This document shows, one piece after another, positions 1 to 5,140 of a stretch of DNA of 6,221 bases. Positions within the stretch are counted from its first letter, which is position 1; every line of letters starts with the position of its first letter. A program made the position numbers and the translations under genes. Below the pieces are notes generated by a model, which saw nothing but the letters and a program-made list of their open reading frames with translations, was not told the origin of the DNA and ran no database searches. This stretch comes from JAKAWQ01 sp035503055 (GTDB lineage Bacteria; Pseudomonadota; Alphaproteobacteria; Acetobacterales; Acetobacteraceae), in the NCBI GenBank assembly GCA_035503055.1, contig DATJTV010000114.1, positions 1 to 6,221 on the forward strand. The letters are read 5' to 3'.

Positions 1-776
1 AGGACGACGACGTATCGGCGGCAGTGGCCGATATTCTGGCGCAGGAAGGCATCGATCTTTGCCTCGGCGCGAAACCTCTGCGGATCGGCACGCAGGGCGA
101 CGACATCGTCATGACCGTCGATAGCGGCGGCATTCTCGAGCTTCGGGGCTCGCATCTGCTGCTCGCAACCGGCCGCCGTCCCAACACCGACGATCTCGGC
201 CTCGAGCGCGCCGGGATCGCGCGGGATGAGCATGGCTACATCGTCGTGGACGACGAGCTGCGCACCTCGGTCCCCGGCATCTGGGCGCTGGGCGACTGCA
301 ACGGTCACGGCGGCTTCACCCACACCTCCTACAACGATTTCGAAATCGTCGCCGCCAATCTCGCCAATCTGTTCGATGGCGAGGCCAGGCGGACGAGCGA
401 TCGCATTCCCGCCTACGCGGTCTACATCGATCCTCCGTTGGGGCGTGCCGGCATGACCGAGGCGGAAGTTCGCAAGAGCGGCCGTCCCGCACTGATCGGC
501 AAAATTGCCATGGAGGACGTGTCCCGCGCCTTCGAAAAGGGCGAGACCGCGGGATTCATGAAGATACTGGTCGATGCCGAGACCAAGGAAATCCTGGGGG
601 CGTCGTTCCTGGGCACCGGCGGCGATGAGGCGATCCACTGCGTGCTCGACACCATGTATGCGAAGGCACCTTACACGCTGCTCGAGCGCGCGATGCATAT
701 TCACCCTACAGTCTCGGAATTCGTTCCCACGATGCTGGAGGACCTCGTCCCGCTGGCGGGCTCAGTCGCAGGATAA
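1..776 (+). CDS. FAD-dependent pyridine nucleotide-disulfide oxidoreductase (mercuric reductase/RclA-like), C-terminal part
   Basis: The reading frame is open from the left edge (first full codon at 3) and the start lies outside the window, so this is the C-terminal ~257 residues. Seen: the GRRPNT motif near 171-188 that follows the NAD(P)H-binding domain; the FAD-contacting ALGDCNG stretch followed by FTHTSYND around 285-340; and a C-terminal dimerisation domain ending in HPTVSE (702-719). In this family that His and Glu form the dyad serving the partner subunit's active site. These are class I flavin disulfide reductase hallmarks, and the HTSYND signature fits mercuric reductase-like or RclA-like proteins better than lipoamide dehydrogenase. 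It is a cytosolic, homodimeric NAD(P)H-dependent oxidoreductase. The substrate cannot be assigned because the redox CxxxxC region is off the left edge. The GTG at 24 is an internal valine, not a start. Codon use is less C-biased than in the genes right of 2900. Confidence 0.93.
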   Translation, partial: DDDVSAAVADILAQEGIDLCLGAKPLRIGTQGDDIVMTVDSGGILELRGSHLLLATGRRPNTDDLGLERAGIARDEHGYIVVDDELRTSVPGIWALGDCNGHGGFTHTSYNDFEIVAANLANLFDGEARRTSDRIPAYAVYIDPPLGRAGMTEAEVRKSGRPALIGKIAMEDVSRAFEKGETAGFMKILVDAETKEILGASFLGTGGDEAIHCVLDTMYAKAPYTLLERAMHIHPTVSEFVPTMLEDLVPLAGSVAG

Positions 777-796
777 ATCGCGGGTTTGTGGGCTCG

Positions 797-901
797 CTAG
801 AGCGGGATGCGTTCGCTTCGGCTCACGCATCTCGCTCTACGTCTTTGTTTTTCCGCGTGATTCACGCCTTCGGTGATCAACCTTCGGCGATCACGCTCTA
901 G
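797..901. repeat. ~105-bp palindromic intergenic element with inverted ends (MITE/REP-like)
   Basis: The element begins CTAGAGCG (797-804) and ends with its exact reverse complement CGCTCTAG (894-901). It folds as two hairpins: 798-811 with 826-839, and GCGTGAT (855-861) with ATCACGC (890-896). The CGCTCTA block occurs twice (833-839 and 894-900), so the left arm could pair with either. There is no open frame of note. This architecture resembles the short dispersed palindromic elements common in alphaproteobacterial intergenic regions. Membership of a named family is not claimed, and only one copy lies in this window. Confidence 0.6.
798..852 (+). terminator. Intrinsic terminator of the oxidoreductase (left hairpin of the palindromic element)
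   Basis: A 14-bp stem with one mismatch is formed by 798-811 (TAGAGCGGGATGCG) and 826-839 (CGCATCTCGCTCTA), with a 14-nt loop. It is followed by a T-rich tract at 842-852 (TCTTTGTTTTT). It starts 21 bases after the oxidoreductase stop codon. The stem plus T-tract is the normal form of a Rho-independent terminator. The hairpin also belongs to the repeat element 797-901, so termination may be a secondary use of that element. Confidence 0.6.
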
Positions 902-1051
902 TTCTTCTCACGAGGTTCCTCGCCATGCATCGCACCGGAAGCCTGATCACAGTGGGCCCGGGCCCCTTTTGCGCGCGTTCGGGCGCACGCACCGTCCCGA
1001 ACGTCCGCTTTCGTGCCCGAGCCAGACGCCACGGTATGTCCGCCTTGGGTC
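902..1051. other. Non-coding stretch between the palindromic element and the IS
   Basis: I see no supported gene here. It contains a 12-bp GC-only palindrome GGGCCCGGGCCC (954-965) followed by TTTT, and an 8-bp inverted repeat CGTTCGGG (976-983) / CCCGAACG (996-1003) with a 12-nt loop. The last four bases (GGTC, 1048-1051) are one copy of the IS target duplication. Sequence just left of the IS (about 1036-1051) joins smoothly to sequence right of it if the IS is removed, so this is the left half of the IS target site. Confidence 0.45.
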
Positions 1052-1067
1052 GAGGCCGTGTGAAAAC
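1052..1067 (+). repeat. Left terminal inverted repeat of the IS
   Basis: GAGGCCGTGTGAAAAC is the inverted partner of 2652-2667 with a single mismatch. It is adjacent to GGTC on its outer side. Including the preceding C (1051) the match extends to 16/17. Confidence 0.75.
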
Positions 1068-1141
1068 GCGCGATCGGATCGTGGCTGACGGCGCCATTGC
1101 GGTGCCGGTTGCCGCGGGGCATCGGGGGCGCCAGGGCCGCC

Positions 1142-2576
1142 TCAGGCCTGCATCGCCTGCAAGAGCGGCCTGACCCCCAGGATGCCGAGCACTCGCTTCA
1201 TGCTGTAGGCGAGAACCTGCAAGCTCATCTCGGCGCTGACCCGCTTTAGCGTCCGGGTCAGGAAGTGGGTCGCTCGCATCCAGGCTTTGATGGTTCCGAA
1301 CGGATGCTCGGCGGTTTGCCGCCGTAGAGCCATCGCCTGTGGCACCCGGTCGAGCCGCTTCTGCATCGCTTCGAGCACGCCCTCGTGCTCCCACCGTTTG
1401 ACCCGCCGCTCATTGCCTGTGGTGCACCGACGCTTGATAGCGCAGGTTGCACAGCCGTCCGCCAGGTAGGTGCGCAGGGCCATGCCGTTTTCCACATTGT
1501 TGTCGCGCCAGGCCAGGCGCTGGCCGGCGGGGCAACCGTAGGCATCTTGGCGAGGTAGATAGACGAAGTCCTGCTTGCCGAACCGTCCGTCGACCAGCGA
1601 GCCGGAGGTCAGCGGCTTGGGGACATAGGGCACCACGCCTTCGAGCTCGCTGGCGAGTATCTGCTGGCCCGAAAAGTAGCCGCGATCGGCAAGCACCGTA
1701 AGCTGGCCGCGCCCCATTGCCGCCCGCGCCTGCCGCGACATCGGCACCAGCTGTGTCCGGTCGTGCCCGACATTGGTGACCGCGTGCGCTACGATCAGGT
1801 GGTGCTCGGCCTTGACCGCTAGCTGTACGTTGTAGCCGACGATGCCAGTGCCCTTGCCGCTGGTCGCCATCGAGCGTGCATCTGGGTCGGTCAACGAGAT
1901 CTGCTGGTCCCGCGCGTGCTTGATCGCCTCTTCCAGGGACTGCAGCCATCGCATCTGCTTGTGCAGGGACTGGATCTTCTCCGCCAACCGCATTGATTTT
2001 CCGTTCACGGCCGTTCCCTCCTGGCGATCGGCGGAGTCTATCGCGGCCATGTAGCGGGCGATGCTCTCCTCGACCTGCGCGATGCGGGCCCGCAGCTTGG
2101 CAGGCGTGAAGTTCTTGTCGCGGCTGTTGACCGCTTTGAACTTACTGCCGTCGATGGCGACGAGGCTGTCCGGGAACAGGCCCATGCTGCGGCAGAGCAG
2201 AACGAAGCGCCGGCAGGTCGCATGGATCGCCGCACCATTGTCGCAGCGGAAGTCGGCAGTGGTCCTGAAGTCGGGCGCGAGGTGGCCGAGCAGCCAGATC
2301 AGTTCGAGATTCCGCTGCGCCTAGCACTCCAGACGCCGGCTGGAGGGATGCGGTTCAGGTAGCCGTATATGTAGAGCTTCAGCAGCGCGGCTGGATGGTA
2401 GGCAGGGCGTCCGGTCTCTGCCGGGATGGTCCTCTCAAACCCGAGGTCGGTCAGGTTCAGCTTGTCGACGAACGCATCGATGACATGAACCGGGTTGTTC
2501 TCGTCGAGTAGTCGTCAACGCACTTCGGAAGCAGCAAGGTCTGGCCCCGATCCCAACCCTCGATGTAGCGCGTCAT
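1142..2576 (-). pseudogene. IS1182-family DDE transposase, disrupted by two frameshifts and a stop
   Basis: With two missing bases restored it would be about 478 residues, normal for this group. The start is ATG at 2576-2574 (MTRYIEGWDRGQ). The first lesion is one base lost near 2507-2508, after the VDDY residues. The second is one base lost near 2344-2348, after YGYLNRI. The third is an in-frame TAG at 2323-2321, where relatives have Glu in the RRLEREAQ region. From 2320 to the TGA at 1144-1142 the frame is intact. It holds AIDGSKFKA (first Asp), LADRGYF (second Asp) and EHPFGTIK (Glu), about residues 143, 298 and 424 after repair, plus a cysteine-rich insert (CPAG, CATC, RRC). An internal ATG at 2185 opens a 347-residue frame, but it lacks the N-terminal DNA-binding part and is unlikely to be functional. 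Confidence 0.88.
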
Positions 2577-2651
2577 CAGAACGACTCTGTTGCAGCCTCC
2601 ACAGCAGGGATTCGCACATATTTGACGCGTTGGGTACCCGTGCCCCCCGGA

Positions 2652-2667
2652 GTTTTCACACCGCCTC
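2652..2667 (-). repeat. Right terminal inverted repeat of the IS
   Basis: GTTTTCACACCGCCTC is the inverted partner of 1052-1067 (15/16). It is followed at once by GGTC (2668-2671). It lies about 75 bp upstream of the transposase start, so it may overlap the transposase promoter region. Confidence 0.75.
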
Positions 2668-2832
2668 GGTCGATAACAGTCGAACCCTTCGGCTGAAGCC
2701 GATGCCCGCTTTGGCTTTCAGTACACTCCAGAGCAGTCATTCCGCTTACGGCCCGAGTTTTCCCGAGGCGATCGCCCCGAAGCGCCGGCCCGCGGCCCCG
2801 AGCCCGCCCGCGAACCGCCCGCACGACACGGG
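2668..2832. other. Non-coding right flank of the IS
   Basis: I see no credible gene. It starts with the right GGTC target copy and continues GATAACAG. A 6-bp hairpin with a 2-nt loop (TCGGCT/AGCCGA) lies at about 2690-2703. The rest is GC-rich sequence leading into the promoter-like module at 2833. Together with 2833-2974 this makes about 300 bases without a gene. Confidence 0.4.
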
Positions 2833-2884
2833 GGCACAAGCGCCCCAACATGGCCACATCGGCAATATATATTGACACAATGGC
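2833..2884 (+). promoter_or_regulatory. Promoter/operator-like module, copy 1
   Basis: This 52-bp block is 41/52 identical to 5863-5914. It carries TTGACA (2872-2877), a perfect -35 consensus, but I find no matching -10 hexamer 16-19 bp downstream. It also has exact dyad symmetry about 2868.5: ATGGCCA (2850-2856), a 6-bp spacer, the palindrome CAATATATATTG (2863-2874), another 6-bp spacer, and TGGCCAT (2881-2887). A second dyad, ATTG-ACA-CAAT, lies at 2871-2881. The block ends 90 bp before the ATG at 2975. The likely role is a binding site for a dimeric regulator and/or a promoter of the downstream gene. The regulator is unknown. Confidence 0.5.
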
Positions 2885-2960
2885 CATTTTCGGGGGAGGG
2901 CTTCCCTCCCGCTACCGCGCGGCCCACGGGCGTGGCCCCAGGGGAACGGCCACGAACACC

Positions 2961-2968
2961 GGAGAGAG
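2961..2968 (+). promoter_or_regulatory. Ribosome binding site for the small gene at 2975
   Basis: GGAGAGAG is purine-rich and resembles Shine-Dalgarno sequence. It ends 6 bases before the ATG at 2975, a normal spacing, and supports that start. Confidence 0.5.
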
Positions 2969-2974
2969 ACCCGC

Positions 2975-3352
2975 ATGATCTCGCTCGCCCGCCTCACCCT
3001 CGCCGACCGCTCCGGCCTCGCCCGCGAACGCTTCCGCCTCGAGGCCGCGCTCACCGCCGCCGGCCACGTCGCACTCACCCTGGAGCAGGGGATCGAGCCC
3101 GATCGCCCCTGGGGCACCACCGTCACCCTGATGCCCACCTTCAGCCTCGCCGATCTTCGCCGCCTCCGAGACCTGCTCAGCTCAGCCATCTTCTCCGCCG
3201 AGGCCTGCCTCGATGCGGCGAATGCGAGAGGGGGGACTCGAACCCCCATGGCCTCACGGCCGCGCGATTTTGAGTCGCGTACGTCTACCGGTTCCGTCAC
3301 TCTCGCAAGCGCTGCGGGGCCGGCGAAGAATCGCCGCCGCGGCAAAGCCTGA
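2975..3352 (+). CDS. Small protein of unknown function; C-terminus runs through antisense tRNA-Leu
   Basis: I do not recognise a family. The ATG at 2975 has a good ribosome binding site and a conserved promoter-like module upstream. Residues 1-82 use strongly C/G-ending codons like the genes to the right. They read as a soluble, probably helical protein rich in Leu, Ala, Arg and Glu, with no signal peptide or membrane segment. From about residue 83 the frame enters the complement of the tRNA gene (3223-3306) and yields the ARGGTRTP and RPRDFESR strings typical of tRNA-antisense translation. Its TGA (3350-3352) lies inside the tRNA's likely -35 box. Either the gene genuinely ends this way, or its native 3' end was lost or replaced at the tRNA, or the whole frame is spurious. 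The N-terminal part looks coding; the last ~42 residues are doubtful. Confidence 0.45.
   Translation: MISLARLTLADRSGLARERFRLEAALTAAGHVALTLEQGIEPDRPWGTTVTLMPTFSLADLRRLRDLLSSAIFSAEACLDAANARGGTRTPMASRPRDFESRTSTGSVTLASAAGPAKNRRRGKA
3223..3306 (-). tRNA. tRNA-Leu (anticodon CAA)
   Basis: On the minus strand the 84-nt sequence folds as a class II tRNA. The acceptor stem is GCGAGAG/CTCTCGC, with discriminator A at 3223. The D stem is ACG/CGT with a GGTAGA loop end. The anticodon stem is CGCGA/TCGCG around loop CTCAAAA, giving anticodon CAA (reads UUG). The long variable arm has stem GGCC/GGCC. The T stem is GGGGG/CCCCC with loop TTCGAGT. All stems pair fully. The 3' CCA is not encoded (TTC follows), so it would be added after transcription. 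The gene lies wholly antisense to the 3' part of the 2975-3352 frame. tRNA 3' ends are frequent integration sites, but no second copy of the 3' end occurs in this window. Confidence 0.96.
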
Positions 3353-3355
3353 CAA
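3327..3355 (-). promoter_or_regulatory. Likely sigma-70 promoter of tRNA-Leu
   Basis: On the minus strand TTGTCA (3355-3350) is followed after exactly 17 bp by GATTCT (3332-3327). The -10 box ends 20 bases before the tRNA 5' end at 3306, placing the start of transcription roughly 13 nt upstream of the mature tRNA. The -35 box matches consensus 5/6 and the -10 box 3/6. The position is right for a tRNA promoter. Confidence 0.55.
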
Positions 3356-3662
3356 GGGGGCAATTCGCGGCGGCCGGATCGCAACGGGAAGCGAATAACA
3401 GCCCCGCGCCAGCCATGCCGCGCAAGCCACGCGCCCTCCCGCCACCGCCCGTGACGGGAATCGCGCGGCGAAACGAATGCCGAGAGCGCGACGGTCTGCT
3501 GTCGCTCACGCATACCGCGCAAGCCGCGCGCCGTCGGAGCCCGCCCTCTCTTTCACGACAATGCGCCTGCCGGGGGTTGCAAACGCACTGCCATGTTCGC
3601 ACGTCTCTGCGAGCGGCTGCACGCGCCACGCGCGCGCCGCATTCTCCGTTCGTAAGCAGCAT
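3356..3662. other. Non-coding stretch between tRNA-Leu and the next small gene
   Basis: I see no convincing gene on either strand. Open frames here are side effects of high GC and lack family motifs. It contains a 22-nt direct repeat with two mismatches (3414-3435 and 3511-3532, sharing the core CCGCGCAAGCC). The last part is presumably the leader of the gene at 3675. I could not find a clear -35/-10 pair. Confidence 0.4.
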
Positions 3663-3668
3663 AAGGAG
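3663..3668 (+). promoter_or_regulatory. Ribosome binding site for the small gene at 3675
   Basis: AAGGAG sits 6 bases before the GTG at 3675. This near-ideal Shine-Dalgarno match decides the start: the in-frame ATG at 3477 has no comparable signal. Confidence 0.6.
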
Positions 3669-3674
3669 AATTTC

Positions 3675-3935
3675 GTGACGAGAAAGACAGAACAGCGGAC
3701 CAAACGCGAGGAGCGGACGAACGCGCCTATCGATGACGGGTTGAACCGCCGCCTTTCGCCTGGCAATCCGCGGGCCCGTCCCGCCAACCGGCCCCCGTCT
3801 CATCTGCGCGGCCAAGACGCCCGCCCCACGGGCCATCCCAACTGGGAACGCCACGCGATGGAAACCGCCCATCGCTGGGAGGACGAGCTGCCGGAAGAAC
3901 GGCCCGAGTCCGTCCCGCCCGTCCGGCGCGCGTAG
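3675..3935 (+). CDS. Small charged protein of unknown function
   Basis: The GTG start at 3675 follows AAGGAG with 6-nt spacing; the TAG at 3933-3935 ends an 86-residue protein. No family is recognised. The protein is very hydrophilic. The N-terminus is Lys/Arg/Glu/Thr-rich (TRKTEQRTKREERT), the middle is Pro/Arg-rich (residues 30-45), and the C-terminus is acidic (WEDELPEERPES). It has no signal peptide, membrane segment or cysteine, and much of it is probably disordered. It ends 40 bp before the acyltransferase GTG on the same strand, so the two could be co-transcribed, but nothing links their functions. Its stop codon falls in the first unit of a 12-bp direct repeat. The frame may be real because of its ribosome binding site; conservation cannot be judged here. 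Confidence 0.5.
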   Translation: MTRKTEQRTKREERTNAPIDDGLNRRLSPGNPRARPANRPPSHLRGQDARPTGHPNWERHAMETAHRWEDELPEERPESVPPVRRA

Positions 3936-3953
3936 TCCCTTGCGCGCGTAGTC
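3926..3953 (+). repeat. 12-bp direct repeat spanning a stop codon
   Basis: GCGCGCGTAGTC occurs at 3926-3937 and again at 3942-3953, a 16-bp period. The first unit supplies the final Ala codon and TAG stop of the 86-residue protein. The sequence remains GCGC-rich up to the acyltransferase start. It is probably a local slippage duplication. Confidence 0.5.
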
Positions 3954-3975
3954 ATCGCGCGCTCGTCGTCGCGCC

Positions 3976-5109
3976 GTGAGCAATCGCCCGCGCACCGAGG
4001 CATCAACCAACAGAATTGCCGCCCCGGCCCCGCCGCTCCGCCGCCGCGGCCGGATGGATGGGCTTACCGGTCTGCGCGGCGTCGCCGCCCTCTGGGTCGT
4101 CGCCTTCCATTACAATCTCGGTCCGTTCGCGCCCCTTCACTTCGGCCGCGCCGTCCCGGTCATCCGGCTCGGCTATCTCGGCGTGGACCTCTTCTTCATG
4201 CTGAGCGGCTTCGTCATCTGGCACGTCCATGCCGAGGATTTCCGCCGTCCCTCGCTCACGTCCCTGCGCCGGTTCGTCGGGCTGCGCATCGCCCGGCTCT
4301 ATCCGGTCTATCTCTTCACGCTGCTCCTCCTGCTCGGCATGCTGATCGCGGCCCCCTATATCGGCGCGCTCGCTCTCGATCCGCGGAACTTCCGCCTGCA
4401 CCAGTTCTTCATCGATCTCACGATGCTCCGGACCTGGGGCCTCGCGCACAAGCTCGGCTGGAACTATCCCGCCTGGTCGATCAGCGCCGAATGGTTCTGC
4501 TACCTTTTCTTTCCGCTCGCGGCCATCTCGCTCGCGCGCTTCGGCCGCTGGCGCCTGATCGTTTCGTTCGCCGCCCTTCTCGCCGCGCCCATCGGCGTCT
4601 ATGTGCTCGTCTTCGGCGAGACGATGAACCAGACGATCGGCGCCACGGCGCTCGCCCGCGCCCTGATCGAGTTCCTCATGGGCTGCGTCCTGCGGCGCAT
4701 CGCCGATGTCGTCCCGGTCGAGCGGATCGGCTGGACGTTGCCCTTCGTGGCGCTGCTCGTGCTTGCCGTCGTCGCCTTCGAGCTCGGCCTCGCGCTCGCG
4801 AGCTTCATGCCGCTCGTGCTGTTCCCCGTGCTCATCCTCGCCGCCAGCACGCGCGCCAATCTCCTGGGCCGGCTCGCCGCCTGGCGCCCGCTCGTGATGA
4901 TCGGCACCGCGAGCTATTCGCTCTATCTCATGCAGGCGCCGGTGCAGAAGGGCGTGCACGTCCTCGCCACGATCATCGCTGAGGCGCATCCGCTTTCCTC
5001 CGCGCTCGCGGTGCTCGCCTATCTCGCCGCGCTCACAGCGGCGACGATCCTCGTTCACCTCTTCGTCGAGGCCCCCTCCCGCCGCTTCCTCCGCCGGCGG
5101 ATCGCCTGA
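3976..5109 (+). CDS. Acyltransferase 3 family membrane protein (OafA/ExoZ-like)
   Basis: This is an integral inner-membrane enzyme of the acyltransferase-3 family. Members transfer acetyl or other acyl groups to surface polysaccharides, lipopolysaccharide, Nod factors or similar acceptors. Seen in the 377 residues: the N-terminal DGLTGLRGVAAL followed by VAFHY (28-46) with the conserved Arg34 and His45; LGVDLFFMLSGFVI (69-82); RIARLYP (104-110); WSISAEWFCYLFFP (167-180); GTASYSLYLMQAPV (310-323); and a basic C-terminal VEAPSRRFLRRR. About ten hydrophobic membrane segments run in between, and the length is typical. The GTG at 3976 gives a 26-residue Arg/Pro-rich cytoplasmic lead and has no clear ribosome binding site. 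ATG at 4054 is an alternative start immediately before the core. No glycosyltransferase or polysaccharide genes adjoin, so the acceptor is unknown. It converges with mtgA across 31 bp. Confidence 0.9.
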   Translation: MSNRPRTEASTNRIAAPAPPLRRRGRMDGLTGLRGVAALWVVAFHYNLGPFAPLHFGRAVPVIRLGYLGVDLFFMLSGFVIWHVHAEDFRRPSLTSLRRFVGLRIARLYPVYLFTLLLLLGMLIAAPYIGALALDPRNFRLHQFFIDLTMLRTWGLAHKLGWNYPAWSISAEWFCYLFFPLAAISLARFGRWRLIVSFAALLAAPIGVYVLVFGETMNQTIGATALARALIEFLMGCVLRRIADVVPVERIGWTLPFVALLVLAVVAFELGLALASFMPLVLFPVLILAASTRANLLGRLAAWRPLVMIGTASYSLYLMQAPVQKGVHVLATIIAEAHPLSSALAVLAYLAALTAATILVHLFVEAPSRRFLRRRIA

Positions 5110-5140
5110 AAGCGCCGCCGCATCGCCCCGCCATGCCTCG

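Larger units (their letters stand above)
1052..2667 (-). mobile_element. IS1182-family insertion sequence, ~1.6 kb, inactive
   Basis: The ends are GAGGCCGTGTGAAAAC (1052-1067) and its inverted partner GTTTTCACACCGCCTC (2652-2667), 15/16 matching. Each is flanked directly by GGTC (1048-1051 and 2668-2671), read as a 4-bp target duplication. The 1616-bp length and single long transposase fit the IS1182 family. The transposase reads on the minus strand, with 74 bp between its stop and the left inverted repeat. Boundaries are inferred from inverted and direct repeats, since no empty site is available in the window. The transposase is broken (see pseudogene), so the copy could move only if a related enzyme is supplied in trans. 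Confidence 0.8.

Noticed and set aside
954..970. GGGCCCGGGCCC palindrome followed by TTTT as a terminator
   Set aside because: It has almost no loop and only a short T run, lies 178 bp beyond the oxidoreductase stop, and a much better hairpin is present at 798-852.
1142..2185. Functional 347-residue transposase starting at ATG 2185
   Set aside because: The homologous frame continues upstream of this ATG and is broken by a stop and two frameshifts, so 2185 is an internal methionine of a pseudogene.
2872..2900. Classical sigma-70 promoter based on TTGACA at 2872
   Set aside because: No -10-like hexamer is found 16-19 bp downstream here or at the second copy (5902), so only a promoter/operator-like call is made.
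3223..3306. tRNA-Leu as the attachment site of an integrated island
   Set aside because: No duplicated tRNA 3' end and no integrase are present in the window; kept only as a possibility in the findings.
2746..3522. 258-codon minus-strand open frame across the small gene and tRNA-Leu
   Set aside because: It reads straight through the tRNA on the same strand and through the promoter-like module, with no motif or start signal.
3297..4010. 237-codon minus-strand open frame opposite the 86-residue gene
   Set aside because: Arg/Ala/Gly-rich GC artefact overlapping the tRNA 5' end and its promoter; no family features.
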